A DNA stretch of 64,000 nucleotides from Bradyrhizobium sp. CB1650 (GCF_029761915.1 NZ_CP121695.1:4245501-4309500), one strand, 5' to 3'; numbered from the stretch's first letter, positions 8,135 through 17,695 are shown. Notes: generated by a model not told the origin, from the sequence alone. Program-made: numbers and translations.

Positions 8135-8788
8135 TTAGTCGCCGCCAATTCCCAGTCTCTTCATGGCGCGCATCACCGTCATTGGATTCCAAGCGGCGCC
8201 ACGAGGCGAGGGGATACCGCGATCGGTCAGCTCCTGCGCAATCTCGCGGTAAGGCAAATCCCATAGGGTCTTTAGAATAGGCTCCAGCCGAGCGTCCCGA
8301 GCCGCCGCAGCGGCCTTATTTGCATCGGCCTGTCTTTGATTGCCAAGTCGTTTGCCCCGATGCTTGGCCTCCGCAAGGGCGAGGCGAGTCCGTTCGGCGA
8401 TATTGCGGCGCTCCTTCTCGGCCACCGCGGCGTAGATGTGCAGCATGAACGAGTCTACGTCCTTGCCAAGTTCCGTGACGACGAACGGCACGCGCTTGGC
8501 CATCAAGCCGGCGATGAAAGCCACATCGCGCGAGAGTCGGTCCAACTTGGCCACGACGACTGGACATTTGAGCTGCTTGGCTTTCCGCAGGGCTGCAGCG
8601 AGCTGGGGGCGGCGCTCCAGTGCATCCGCCCCCTTGGCGGTCTCTACCTCGGTAAACTCGCCCGCGATCTGCATGGCCTCATTGGTGGCGAATGCGGAGA
8701 CGAGCCGCCGCTGGCCGTCGAGACCAAGTCCTGATCGGCCCTGCTTCTCACGGGAAACGCGATAGTAAGCGACGATAGACTGCGACAT
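8135..8788 (-). CDS. Serine site-specific recombinase (resolvase/invertase family)
   Basis: The product has 217 residues. The N-terminal catalytic domain has the nucleophile Ser12 in [10 protein letters not shown], the KLDRLSRDV motif at about 83-91, and E-R-R-N-I-A-E-R-T near 125 with the arginine-rich E helix. The C-terminal part ([19 protein letters not shown] then [19 protein letters not shown]) is a helix-turn-helix DNA-binding region. It could integrate, excise or resolve the element. It lies at the right end and is convergent with the replication genes. It is smaller than large serine integrases of phages (450-700 residues). Confidence 0.88.
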   Translation of the reverse strand: MSQSIVAYYRVSREKQGRSGLGLDGQRRLVSAFATNEAMQIAGEFTEVETAKGADALERRPQLAAALRKAKQLKCPVVVAKLDRLSRDVAFIAGLMAKRVPFVVTELGKDVDSFMLHIYAAVAEKERRNIAERTRLALAEAKHRGKRLGNQRQADANKAAAAARDARLEPILKTLWDLPYREIAQELTDRGIPSPRGAAWNPMTVMRAMKRLGIGGD

Positions 8789-9154
8789 GATTAATCCTGT
8801 AACAAGCCGACGAACGTCAGTATGTTACAAGGCTTTAGAAAATCAAGAGTCTGCCAGCAACAATAGAAAAATCGACGTCGAAGCGGCTTGCTGAGAACAT
8901 CGCTATGAGGTGAATGCCATCCTCCCCCTGGCGCCCCCCGAACGAAGCGTCCAAAACGTTCGCAACACCCCGCGACAAAATTTTTGCCCTCTCGACTTCA
9001 GCTAAGCATTTCACGTCAAGTCACGTCGCGCTATTGTGCGCTGGAGTGGGGCGCAAGATAAAGGCTGGTCCTTTCCCGGAGAGCCGAAGTCGCTTTCTGC
9101 CACTCACGTGCTGCTGCAAATGCCAAGCAGTTCGAAACGTCTTGGATCGCCAAA
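8789..9154. other. Intergenic region upstream of the recombinase
   Basis: These 366 bases hold no supported gene. The segment 8800-8850 is AT-richer than its surroundings and probably contains the recombinase promoter. It is also the natural place for an attachment or res site, but no convincing pair of recombination repeats was found by eye. Confidence 0.4.
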
Positions 9155-9601
9155 GTGACCGAAGCCGAAGCACTATGGTCGGCGGCTCTGGCGGACCGGG
9201 AATTTCGTAATCGTGTGGATCTGCTTCACGCAGATGGCGTTCCAGACCTGTCGGCTTTTGCCCGCAAGAACCTCGAAGAGCTGAAACAGCAAAATCGCGA
9301 CGCCGCTTTTGAGCTGTATGAGGACGGCTATGGCATGTTCAGTCGTGAATTCGGCCTCATGGTCCGGCTCGGTTTTTTCGTCCACGATGGTGTTTGCTAT
9401 CAGATGGCGTTGCCTGACGTACTGACACCGCAGACAATAAGGCAGGCCGCCATAGGCTTGTGCGCAGTTGGAGAGGATTGGGACAACGACGTTTTCGTAC
9501 TCACGCCGGAGCGCCATCTTCATATGGGTCGCAAATCTGACGCGGAGGCTTGGCAGTCTAGACGACGCGCGATGGGCAGGTTCGCGGTGATCAACGCTTG
9601 A
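9155..9601 (+). CDS. Hypothetical protein
   Basis: The product has 148 residues with a GTG start. It is a soluble, mildly acidic protein without signal peptide or membrane segment. Recognisable phrases are RNRVDLLHADGVPDLSAFAR and FGLMVRLGFFVHDGVCYQMA. Its low-cysteine, mixed alpha/beta make-up gives no family. No strong ribosome-binding site precedes the start. It stands alone between the recombinase and a transporter binding protein. Confidence 0.5.
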   Translation: MTEAEALWSAALADREFRNRVDLLHADGVPDLSAFARKNLEELKQQNRDAAFELYEDGYGMFSREFGLMVRLGFFVHDGVCYQMALPDVLTPQTIRQAAIGLCAVGEDWDNDVFVLTPERHLHMGRKSDAEAWQSRRRAMGRFAVINA

Positions 9602-9801
9602 TCGGTGAGGGGAAGGGAAGACCTCCGAAGCCTCTGCGAATGAATTGGACTTCCGCTTCTGGGTGATGAGCCGACCAGGCCGGTGCAAGGTATTCCAGGC
9701 CGCTTCCGAACCGAAGCAGTCCTTCAAAGCACCTCACAATCCCATGACAAAAGTGCTACGCTCTTCCTCCCACAGGCGTTGTCCTTGCAGGGAGGGGACA
9801 T

Positions 9802-10797
9802 ATGCGACGGCGGGACTTCATCCGGCTCGTTGGGCTATCACCCGGTTTGTCGCTAACGGCGCGTGCGCAGCAGGGGGCGACGAGCGGCAGAGTGGCCAAG
9901 ATTGGCGTGCTCTGGCATGCGGGCAGCGCCGACGAAGAGAAGGTCTATCTGGATATCCTGACCAAGGCATTTAATGATCTTGGTTACGTCGAAGGCAAGA
10001 ACGTTGTGTTCTTGCATCGGTTTCCCGCCGAACAGTTGGAGCAGTTTCGCAGCCTTGCCAGAGAGCTGGTCGAAAGCAAGGCCGACGTAATTGTTGCCAT
10101 AACGCCACCCGGAGCCGCTGTGCTCAAGCAGACCACGAGCACAATCCCAGTTGTCTTCTCTGTCGTGCCAGACCCGGTCGGCAGTGGCCTTGTTGCTAGT
10201 CTGGCGCATCCCGGCACAAATCTGACCGGGTTATCACTTATGGCGTCTGATCTTTCGGGGAAACGTCTCAGCCTCTTGAAGGAAGCTATCCCAAGTCTGA
10301 GCAGCGTGGCGCTTCTCTTAGATCGCTCGTTGGACCCCAACACCTCAAAACACAACGTCTCAGCTTACTCGAAAGCCGCTGAGGAGATGGGCCTTGTCCT
10401 GCATCCGATTGAAGTGCCGACTGCGGAGGCAATTGACGAGGCATTTTCAACAGCTGCAGCCGACCGCTGCGACGGCGCAATTGTGGTCGGATCGATGCTC
10501 GCGAACGAGGGGCCGCGGGTTGGAGCATCAGCGCTGGCGCAGCGAATGCCGACACTATCGATTTGGGCTGAAAAGGTGCGCTTTGGACTGCTGATGTCGT
10601 ATGGGCAAGATGTATCCGAGACTCTCGTCAAAACGGCGGGCTACGTCGATAAAATTCTGAAGGGCGCAAAACCGGCTGATCTTCCTGTCGAACAGCCCAC
10701 GCGCTTGAAGCTGGTGATCAACCTCAAGGTCGCGAATGCACTCGGCCTGACTATACCACCGACATTGCTTGCCAGCGCCGACGAGATAATTGAATAG
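9802..10797 (+). CDS. ABC transporter substrate-binding protein (TrpX-like, PF04392)
   Basis: The product has 331 residues. An RR-containing signal (MRRRDFIRLVGLS, cleavage near ARAQQ) suggests Tat or Sec export to the periplasm. The body has the family hallmarks IGVLWHAGS, NDLGYVEGKNVVFLHRF, FRSLARELVESKADVIVA, IPVVFSVVPDPVGSGLVASL and HPGTNLTGLS. Family members bind tryptophan, tyrosine or other small ligands for ABC uptake, and rhizobial genomes carry many orphans. No permease or ATPase gene lies nearby, so this is an orphan. A GGGAGGGG ribosome-binding site lies before the ATG. Confidence 0.88.
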   Translation: MRRRDFIRLVGLSPGLSLTARAQQGATSGRVAKIGVLWHAGSADEEKVYLDILTKAFNDLGYVEGKNVVFLHRFPAEQLEQFRSLARELVESKADVIVAITPPGAAVLKQTTSTIPVVFSVVPDPVGSGLVASLAHPGTNLTGLSLMASDLSGKRLSLLKEAIPSLSSVALLLDRSLDPNTSKHNVSAYSKAAEEMGLVLHPIEVPTAEAIDEAFSTAAADRCDGAIVVGSMLANEGPRVGASALAQRMPTLSIWAEKVRFGLLMSYGQDVSETLVKTAGYVDKILKGAKPADLPVEQPTRLKLVINLKVANALGLTIPPTLLASADEIIE

Positions 10798-11089
10798 CGC
10801 TCACCTTCAAGCGGTGCATGAGTCCGAAAATGGCCCATCGCGTTCGTTAGCGACCGTCCGTTTTAGTAGTCGCTTATGGATGTTAAGCAGACGTTCAAGC
10901 AGGAACCAAAGGCCAAAAACGCGGTATACGCAAAGGGCGGGCGGTCCCGCGATCCCGCATTGCTAGGCCATTTCTAGGGGAACTGGAAAGCGTTCCAGGG
11001 CAGCAACGTGAGTGTCCGCCCTAGTGCTTGCACGATTGGAGGCCACACTTGGCGTCGTGAGGCAGATCGTCCTGTAATGGAGATCGGCG

Positions 11090-11886
11090 ATGATCTTCAT
11101 GTTGTTTGCCTTAGCCATCGCCGCCCTGTTTTTTGTCGGCTCACTCATCTTGCTGCGTTTGGGGCAACACCTCGGCTTGCGGCATCGCAAGCAGAACGGG
11201 GCGGAGGGCAACGCAGGGTTAGCGACTGTTGAGGGCGCGATATTCGGCTTGATGGGCCTGTTATTGGCCTTCACCATCTCTGGTGCGTTGCAGCGGTTCG
11301 ATGATCGCAGACAACTGGTCATCCAAGAGGCGACGGCGGCCACCACGGCGTATGATCGGCTCCGCCTCTTCGAGGGAGATGACGCGCACAGGCTTCAGAG
11401 CAGCCTCAAAGAATACGTCCGCGCTCGGATCGACCTGTATCGAATGGCGCACGATTTCTTGCTGTTCCAGCGAGCAGAAGAGTTTTCGGATCAGCAAGAA
11501 AACAAGCTGCTTGAACTTAAAAACCAGTTGTGGGACGCGGCATTGGCGGCTTGCCCGCAACCGAACTTCCGGCCTGCCTGCGGCTTGTCGGTGCCGGCGC
11601 TTAACAGCCTCTTCGAGGTTGCGCGTCTGCGAGCAGGTGCGGCTGAAAAGCATCCGCCGCAGATCATCTATTTTATGCTGTTTGGTCTTGGTCTGGGCTG
11701 CTCACTGCTGGCGGGGTTCGGCATGGCCGCAAACGCCGGCGCAGTTGGATACATAGAGTGCTGTTTGCGGGTACTCTGACCGTCGCGCTCTACATCGTGA
11801 CCGACATGGAATATCCGCGCCTTGGCCTTATCCGGATCGAGAGTTTCGACCATTTCCTCGCAGACGCCCTTGATCAAATGCGCTAA
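11090..11886 (+). pseudogene. DUF4239 membrane protein, frameshifted near its C-terminus
   Basis: The frame from 11090 encodes two N-terminal membrane helices (MIFMLFALAIAALFFVGSLI and GAIFGLMGLLLAFTISGAL), a long periplasmic or cytoplasmic helical part, and a third helix (YFMLFGLGLGCSLLAGFGMA). At about 11740 it shifts and stops after ECCLRVL. The correct ending is intact in another frame: RSWIHRVLFAGTLTVALYIV followed by TDMEYPRLGLIRIESFDHF to a TAA at 11886. A single-base change joins both parts. Function of the family is unknown. Sequencing error or a true frameshift are both possible. Confidence 0.75.
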
Positions 11887-12039
11887 ACGGGGCCGCCACG
11901 CGACGCGACGACGGGCATCTACCCTGTGGTCTCTTGCACGGGTTGCACCGAGTCTTGTCGCTCAGAGACGAATTACTCGGTCGTCGAACTCTCGCTAACG
12001 AAAAAATGGTGAACCGAGTGGGCTGTCATAAGCGCAGAG

Positions 12040-12300
12040 TAACCCTCCGGCAGATGTGATTGCTGCCACGCGTCGAGAGGGTTCAGCAGCGGCTCGACCA
12101 CGACCCCAGCAGGATGACCTTGCCGGCAGAGGGCAGAACATCCGTTCAGGACCATCAAGGCGCAGGATGGGTGCGACGCACTTCCTGATGCGAAGGCGAC
12201 ACAAAGTTGCGACCGAGATGGCGCTTAACGTTCTCGCCTACAATATCAAACGCGTCATAACGATTCTGGGCTGCGGACCACTGCTGGAGGCGATGCATTA
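12040..12300 (+). pseudogene. Transposase C-terminal remnant (IS1182-like)
   Basis: Across two or three frames one reads VQQRLDHDPSRMTL, EHPFRTIKAQ and then MGATHFLMRRRHKVATEMAL followed by NVLAYNIKRVITILG. This is the typical end of IS1182-type DDE transposases, including the ALNVLAYNIKRV signature. Frameshifts separate the parts and the N-terminal two thirds are absent. No terminal repeat was identified. It lies directly beyond the 3' end of the cytochrome bd operon. Confidence 0.6.
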
Positions 12301-12449
12301 TCCATCGGATCGAGTCCGTCGCAGTTTGTGCAGACGTAGCCGTCAGACCCGCTCCTTTACGGCCGGTCAGCCTCGGCAATCGCTGCATCGACATCTTTGA
12401 TCAGGAACCGGATGCCCGGCGTCATATGGACCATGATCGCGTCGGGTGC

Positions 12450-12557
12450 CTAAGCGTCGATCGCTTCGTTTGGTAAGTGATGCTCATGCCACACGGCGTT
12501 GAGAATGCCGAAAGCACTGGCAAAGGCGACACCGAGAATCCAGGTGAAGTACCACAT
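12450..12557 (-). CDS. cydX: CydX-like small subunit of cytochrome bd oxidase
   Basis: A 35-codon gene reads MWYFTWILGVAFASAFGILN then AVWHEHHLPNEAIDA. It matches the CydX/CbdX family: an N-terminal MWYF, a single membrane helix, and the conserved FGILNAxWxE end. CydX binds at the CydA-CydB interface and stabilises the haems of the oxidase. The gene starts nine bases after the cydB stop and so is the last gene of the cyd operon. Its context and the invariant residues make this call strong although it is very short. Confidence 0.9.
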   Translation of the reverse strand: MWYFTWILGVAFASAFGILNAVWHEHHLPNEAIDA

Positions 12558-12566
12558 TGTGTTTGC

Positions 12567-13721
12567 TCAATAGAAACCGGACGAGTTGCGCTCGATGTCG
12601 CTTGCGGTCACCGAGCCGCGCAGCGCCGCGTAGATGACTGCGGTGTAGCAAAGAACGATCGGCAGGAAGATCAGCGTCGCCAGCAGCATCACGAACAATG
12701 TGAGCTGACTTGACGACGCGTCCCAAACGGTCAGGCTCGCCATCGGCGCAATATTCGACGGCATCAGGAACGGAAACATGCTCACGCCGGCCGTGGCTAT
12801 GACACCGAAGATGCCGACCGCGCTGGCAATGAAAGCCAATCCCGACCTGTGGCGGTGGGTCAGGGGCAGTGTTAGCAGCGGGCCGGCGATGCCGATGCAG
12901 GGGGCCAGGATCATCCAGGGATGGGTTGCGTAGTTTGCGAACCATTGGCCCGGCTGGCGAGCTACCGTCTTGAGCAGCGGGTTCGACGGCCCTCCACCCG
13001 TCACCGTGCTGGTGATGGCGTAACCCTCGATTCCGATCCATACCCACAGGCCGGCCAGCAGGAACAGAACGACCGTGACAGAAGCTCCGGTCCTTATGAA
13101 TTCTTGCGCGCGCTTTTGAACGGCGCCGTCGGTCTTCAGCGTCAGATAGACAGCGCCGTGGGTGACCAGCATCGCGGCAGAGATGAGACCACAAAGGATT
13201 CCGAACGGATTAAGCAGTTCGAAGAGGCCGCTTCCCTCGTAGGCGATCCGCAGGTCGGAATCGATGCGAAAGGGGACCCCTTGCAGCAAATTGCCGAATG
13301 CGACGCCGAACACCACGCTCGGCACCAATCCTCCCGCGAACAGGGCCCAGTCCCAGAACGACCTCCAGCGCGTATCGGCGAACTTGTTGCGGAATTCAAA
13401 GCCCACGGGGCGAAGGATGAGCGTCGCGAGAACGAGGAACATCGCAATGTAAAAGCCGGAAAAAGACGCCGCATACACCGGCGGCCAGGCTGCGAAAACC
13501 GCTCCCCCGCCGAGGATCAGCCAAACCTGGTTGCCGTCCCAGAATGGCCCAACAGCGTTGATGGTGACCCGCCGCTCGATGTCCGTGCGGGCAACGAAAG
13601 GCAGCAGCATCGCCACCCCGAGGTCGAAGCCGTCCATGATCGCGAAGCCGATCAGTAGCACCCCGAGGAACAGCCACCACACCAGGCGAAGAATCTCATA
13701 GTCGATCGGGATCGTTGTCAT
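12567..13721 (-). CDS. cydB: Cytochrome d ubiquinol oxidase subunit II
   Basis: The product has 384 residues with about nine membrane helices. Family marks include FAIMDGFDLGVAMLLPFVAR, the GPFWDGNQVWLILGGGAVFA segment and SWTVWDASSSQLTLFVMLL-like C-terminal text. CydB pairs with CydA to form the bd-type quinol oxidase, which reduces oxygen with high affinity in the cytoplasmic membrane. GGGGAG precedes the ATG. It begins 10 bases after the cydA stop and is followed by cydX. Confidence 0.95.
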   Translation of the reverse strand: MTTIPIDYEILRLVWWLFLGVLLIGFAIMDGFDLGVAMLLPFVARTDIERRVTINAVGPFWDGNQVWLILGGGAVFAAWPPVYAASFSGFYIAMFLVLATLILRPVGFEFRNKFADTRWRSFWDWALFAGGLVPSVVFGVAFGNLLQGVPFRIDSDLRIAYEGSGLFELLNPFGILCGLISAAMLVTHGAVYLTLKTDGAVQKRAQEFIRTGASVTVVLFLLAGLWVWIGIEGYAITSTVTGGGPSNPLLKTVARQPGQWFANYATHPWMILAPCIGIAGPLLTLPLTHRHRSGLAFIASAVGIFGVIATAGVSMFPFLMPSNIAPMASLTVWDASSSQLTLFVMLLATLIFLPIVLCYTAVIYAALRGSVTASDIERNSSGFY

Positions 13722-13731
13722 GGGACTCCCC

Positions 13732-15297
13732 TCATTCAGCAGGCAGCGCCGCCGGCCGCAACGCCGGCTCCGGCAGGCCGAGCGCTCCGATCGGCCCCAT
13801 GCGGATGTATCGGAGCATTAACATGACATCGACGACCAGCAGAGAGGAATAGAACAGGACGAAGCCTGTGAGCGTGAACAGGACCTGCGCGCTCGAGACT
13901 GACGACACGGCAAGAAACGTCGGCAAGACGCCGTCGATGGCCCACGGCTGCCGTCCGTATTCGGCGACGACCCATCCGAGTTCGGCTGCGACCCATGGCA
14001 GTGGCAACGACCAGAGCGCAAGGCGCAGCAACCAGCGGCGCGAAAAATCGTAGTGTGACGCATGCCAGAAGGCGAGCGCGAACAGCCCGATGAAATAGAA
14101 GCCGAGCGCCACCATGATGCGGAAGCTCCAGAACTGGGGCGCGACGTTGGGAACGGTGTCACCGGCGGCGCGCTTGATGGTTGCGGCATCGGCCGTGCGC
14201 GGGTCGGATACGTAGCGCTTGAGGAGCAGGGCGTAGCCGAGGTCGGCCGCGTGCTCGCGAAGTTGCCTTGCCGCACCGCCGTCAGTGCGGTTCTGCTTGA
14301 GCTTCTCGAGCGCATCGTAGGCCGCAAGGCCGTCGCGAATTCGCTCCTCTGCATGCGCCACGAGGTCGTTGATGCCTGGCACGGGCTGGTTGAACGAGCG
14401 GGTCGCAATGATGCCGAGCATCCACGGTATCTTGACCGCGTATCTCACCTCGCGGCTCGTCGCATCGGGGAAGCCGAACAGATTGAACCCCGCGGGCGGC
14501 GGCTCCGTCTCCCACATTCCTTCGATGACGGCGAGCTTCATCTTCTGGTTCTCCGACACGGTGTAACCGCTCTCGTCGCCGAGCGCGACGACGCACAGCG
14601 CCGCGGCAAGGCCGAAGGCCGATCCCACGACGATCGATCGCCTCGCAAAGGCCTGAAAGCGGCCGGCAAGCAGATAGAAGGACGAAATGGCGACGACAAA
14701 CATCGAGCCGGTGACGTAGCCGGCGCCCACCGTGTGCACGAACTTCGCCTGACCGACGGGGTTGAAGATCAGATCCCAGAATGAAATCAGCTCCATTCGC
14801 ATGGTTTCGGGATTGAAGACGGCCCCCGTCGGATGCTGCATCCATCCGTTGGCAATGAGGATCCAGAGCGCGGACAGGTTGGAGCCGATCGCGACCAGCC
14901 ACGTCACCGCAAGATGGCCAACCTTTGGCAGCCGATCCCATCCAAAGAAGAAGAGCCCGACGAAGGTGGACTCGAGAAAGAAAGCCATCAGGCCTTCGAT
15001 CGCCAGCGGAGCTCCGAATATGTCGCCGACATAGTGCGAGTAGTAGGCCCAATTCGTCCCGAACTGGAATTCCATGGTGATGCCGGTGGCAACCCCCATG
15101 GCGAAATTGATGCCGAATAATTTCCCCCAGAATTTCGTCATATCGCGCCAGATCTGGCGGCCAGTCATGACGTAAACGCTCTCCATAATGGCAAGCAGGA
15201 ACGACAGCCCGAGAGTCAGCGGCACGAACAGGAAGTGATAGAGGGCCGTTACGGCAAATTGCAGCCGCGAAAGGCTGACGGGATCAAGGTCGAACAT
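13732..15297 (-). CDS. cydA: Cytochrome d ubiquinol oxidase subunit I
   Basis: The product is 521 residues from the ATG at 15297, which has GGGGAG 8 bases upstream; an in-frame start six codons earlier is less good. It carries haems b558, b595 and d. The first helix has LYHFLFVPLTLGLSFLLAIM with the haem-ligand His. A long, E. coli-like Q-loop is present (KLAVIEGMWETEPPPAGFNL, HAEERIRDGLAAYDALEKL), followed by the conserved GRQPWAIDGVLPT. This is therefore the CydAB long-loop type and not the short-loop CIO type. It starts one base after the stop of the preceding small gene. Confidence 0.95.
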   Translation of the reverse strand: MFDLDPVSLSRLQFAVTALYHFLFVPLTLGLSFLLAIMESVYVMTGRQIWRDMTKFWGKLFGINFAMGVATGITMEFQFGTNWAYYSHYVGDIFGAPLAIEGLMAFFLESTFVGLFFFGWDRLPKVGHLAVTWLVAIGSNLSALWILIANGWMQHPTGAVFNPETMRMELISFWDLIFNPVGQAKFVHTVGAGYVTGSMFVVAISSFYLLAGRFQAFARRSIVVGSAFGLAAALCVVALGDESGYTVSENQKMKLAVIEGMWETEPPPAGFNLFGFPDATSREVRYAVKIPWMLGIIATRSFNQPVPGINDLVAHAEERIRDGLAAYDALEKLKQNRTDGGAARQLREHAADLGYALLLKRYVSDPRTADAATIKRAAGDTVPNVAPQFWSFRIMVALGFYFIGLFALAFWHASHYDFSRRWLLRLALWSLPLPWVAAELGWVVAEYGRQPWAIDGVLPTFLAVSSVSSAQVLFTLTGFVLFYSSLLVVDVMLMLRYIRMGPIGALGLPEPALRPAALPAE

Positions 15298-15298
15298 G

Positions 15299-15520
15299 TC
15301 AACGTCTCCCCTCATTTAGTGACAGCGAAGGACCTATCAGTCGCGAAACTGCGTCTGGATCGACGGTCGGTCGCTCGTTGATCGAAAAGAGGAAAATGCT
15401 TGCAGCCGCTATCGCCAACAGCTTGAGCGTCAGCACCAGCATGATGGCCTTCGCAAGCGGGGTCGGCGGCCGCACCCCGGCGGCGAGGAAAGCAGCAAGC
15501 GACGATATGAGGGCGTTCAA
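15299..15520 (-). CDS. Small membrane protein leading the cyd operon
   Basis: The product has 73 residues. It has one strong membrane helix (AIMLVLTLKLLAIAAASIFLF) preceded by a basic/Pro segment (GVRPPTPLAKA), and ends with a soluble tail (DPDAVSRLIGPSLSLNEGRR). Its TGA and the cydA ATG are one base apart, so translation is coupled. No named family is recognised. Being promoter-proximal in the operon and just after a FixK box, it may help assemble or regulate the oxidase; this is inference from position. Confidence 0.7.
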   Translation of the reverse strand: MNALISSLAAFLAAGVRPPTPLAKAIMLVLTLKLLAIAAASIFLFSINERPTVDPDAVSRLIGPSLSLNEGRR

Positions 15521-15627
15521 TATTTCCCCCGCTTTTGGACGGCAGACGGGCTCGTATCCATCAACACGAGGGGTATCAGCGCCGTTCTGCAGTGCAGCAC
15601 AATAAAAGGATAACCACGGCCAGGTAC

Positions 15628-15641
15628 TTGATTCAGATCAA
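15628..15641. promoter_or_regulatory. FNR/FixK box upstream of the cyd operon
   Basis: TTGATTCAGATCAA is a perfect TTGAT-N4-ATCAA palindrome, 108 bases before the first start of the reverse-strand cyd operon. Such sites centred at -41.5 activate transcription under low oxygen. With a normal spacing the transcript would have a leader of roughly 70 bases. Confidence 0.85.
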
Positions 15642-15787
15642 GACTAGATCCGCGAGGTGTTAACGCGGCGATCGATGGGCGCCGCTAATCCAGGGGCTGA
15701 CGGCGCGAATTGGGGACGACAATCAGATGGCCGCTTCTGGGCCATGAGCAGACTTGGCGATGTTGCTCTTGAGGCGGATTGGCTTCC

Positions 15788-16639
15788 CTAGGCTAACGCC
15801 GACACAAGCCAGAGACCCACATGCAGGCCGCGCCCGTCTGCTCCGATATTTGCGGCGAGCGCGTTGCGAACCGCTTCTGTGGCGCGTATCCGTTGCTCGC
15901 CAGAGGCATTTTCGAGCAGAGCAGGCAACGGACCAGCCTGCGTGATGAATGCCATGCTTTGCTCGGTGTCCTTGCCGTCAATTGGCACATCGGTCGCCTT
16001 GAGCACCACTTCGCGAAACCCAGCCCTAGTCAGGATGCCGCGCAGGCGCTCCTCGCTCGCGAGCGAAAACATCCCCGGTGCCAATGGATCCACCGGCGGC
16101 TGAGGCGGAACATGCGGCCGTGCAGCCTCGATCGGTACGCGAAACCACGGACTCTCCGGCATGGTCCGAAAACAGACGAACACCAGCCGCCCGCCAGCCT
16201 TCATGCCGCTGCGGATATTGGTGAAGGCCCTGACAGGGTCATCGAAGAACATTACGCCGAATCGTGAATAAACGAGATCCGCCCAGCGCGGTTCGAAGGA
16301 GTAGCTCGTCGCGTCGGCCAGTGCAAAGGCGGCGTTGCTAAGTGTCGCCTCGGCGGCACGATGTTTGGCGAAGTCAAGCATCGGGACCGAGACGTCGACG
16401 CCCAGCACAGCACCTGATGGTCCAACAACCCTGGCAAAGGCCAATAGTGTGTCGCCGGTGCCGCATCCGATATCGATCACGTGCTCGCCCGGCTTGGCGG
16501 CCGCGGCGGCTAAGCTGACGCTCGTGACTGACGTGAAGACGTCACTGATCACGGCTTGCTGCGCAACCCATGCGTGACCCATGGTGCTGTTCCAAAACTC
16601 TGCTCCACGGGTGTTTGGCGTAGGTACTGGCATTGGCAA
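15788..16639 (-). CDS. Class I SAM-dependent methyltransferase
   Basis: The product has 283 residues. Motif I, HVIDIGCGTGDTLLAFA, starts near residue 54. Motif II/III (VLGVDVSVPMLDFAKHRA), motif post-I and AFALADATSYSFEPRWADLV followed by SRFGVMFFDDPVRAFTNI complete the Rossmann core. This resembles UbiE/YafE-type enzymes acting on small molecules or lipids, with no substrate clue. It is transcribed in the same direction as the other methyltransferase gene upstream, with 212 bases between. Confidence 0.8.
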   Translation of the reverse strand: MPMPVPTPNTRGAEFWNSTMGHAWVAQQAVISDVFTSVTSVSLAAAAAKPGEHVIDIGCGTGDTLLAFARVVGPSGAVLGVDVSVPMLDFAKHRAAEATLSNAAFALADATSYSFEPRWADLVYSRFGVMFFDDPVRAFTNIRSGMKAGGRLVFVCFRTMPESPWFRVPIEAARPHVPPQPPVDPLAPGMFSLASEERLRGILTRAGFREVVLKATDVPIDGKDTEQSMAFITQAGPLPALLENASGEQRIRATEAVRNALAANIGADGRGLHVGLWLVSALA

Positions 16640-16851
16640 ATGTCCTTGGTTCTAAAAAGGCCGATGGAGTTATCCTCACAGGCTGCACGATATCTCATAT
16701 CGAACGCAAGACTGAAATGTCCGCAACGGGTCAATCGCGTTTTTCTGGCCCCTGGGCAACCATTTCCGGTCTACCCTGATGACCAGACCATTTTGGAGCC
16801 GGCCCTGACTTCGCGTGCGGGCCAAATTCCGACATCACCGAATATGGCAGA

Positions 16852-17595
16852 TCAGCCCTGTTTCAAGAATAGGTGCAACTCGGTCACGTAAGGAAACGCG
16901 ATCATATCGTGCCCCATCAGCGCGGGATCATTTTGGATGATGCGTTCGACCTCCGTGCGGACGCGGTCCTGTTCCTCACTCGGCAACACCGCGATGAAAC
17001 TCGTCGATAGGGCGCGGTCCAGGATTCCGCTGGGTGGCATAGGTTGGCTGAATGGATAGCTTTTGCTCAACAGATGGCGGAAGCGCGCATCGTCGAAGAT
17101 CACGCGCCATTTGCCGGTCGACTGCCGCGGTGTATCGCCAGCATAGTTATCCATGATCCTGGAAAACGCGGCGACCCAAGGCGCGCGATCGTCCCGCACA
17201 TTCCAGATCAGAGCGAGAGCGCCGCCCGGCTTCAGAACTCGGAAGATCTCGCGTGTTGCCTTCTCATAGTCGAACCAATGAAAGGCGGTAGCGCAACAAA
17301 CCAGCCCCGCCACTCTATCAGGCGCGGGAATGCACTCGGCACTACCGATGAGCACTTCAACAGCTGCCAGACGATCGACCGGAATGCGCGCAGCCATTTT
17401 ATCAACCGGCTCCACTGCTAGAATGCGCTTTCCGCTCAATGCCAACAGCTCGGTGAACTTCCCCGTACCAGCGCCGAGATCTATGACCGTGTCGGTTAAC
17501 GGGAGGTCAGAGAGCAAGGCCGCAGGATATTCGGGGCGCCCGGAGACATACTCATTCACCCTGCTCGAATAGCCCGCGGCATTTGAAGTCGCCAT
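16852..17595 (-). CDS. Class I SAM-dependent methyltransferase
   Basis: The product is 247 residues from the ATG at 17595, preferred because GAGGGA precedes it by 9 bases; an upstream start at 17670 would add 25 poorly conserved residues. SAM-binding motif I is [18 protein letters not shown], followed by [13 protein letters not shown] and [20 protein letters not shown], with [20 protein letters not shown]. The FHWFD phrase is typical of a widespread methyltransferase family of unknown substrate. The protein is soluble and cytoplasmic. Confidence 0.8.
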   Translation of the reverse strand: MATSNAAGYSSRVNEYVSGRPEYPAALLSDLPLTDTVIDLGAGTGKFTELLALSGKRILAVEPVDKMAARIPVDRLAAVEVLIGSAECIPAPDRVAGLVCCATAFHWFDYEKATREIFRVLKPGGALALIWNVRDDRAPWVAAFSRIMDNYAGDTPRQSTGKWRVIFDDARFRHLLSKSYPFSQPMPPSGILDRALSTSFIAVLPSEEQDRVRTEVERIIQNDPALMGHDMIAFPYVTELHLFLKQG

Positions 17596-17695
17596 GGTTG
17601 GAAATCCCTCAGCCGGCAGCCCCTCCAAAATATCCAATTCGCGGGTGACGGTCACCCGCACTATCGACATTCTGTAAACGACGAAGACCGCGATG

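Noticed and set aside
13732..15297. Cyanide-insensitive CIO-type oxidase
   Set aside because: The Q-loop has the long E. coli-like insertion and a cydX gene follows, favouring the CydAB type.
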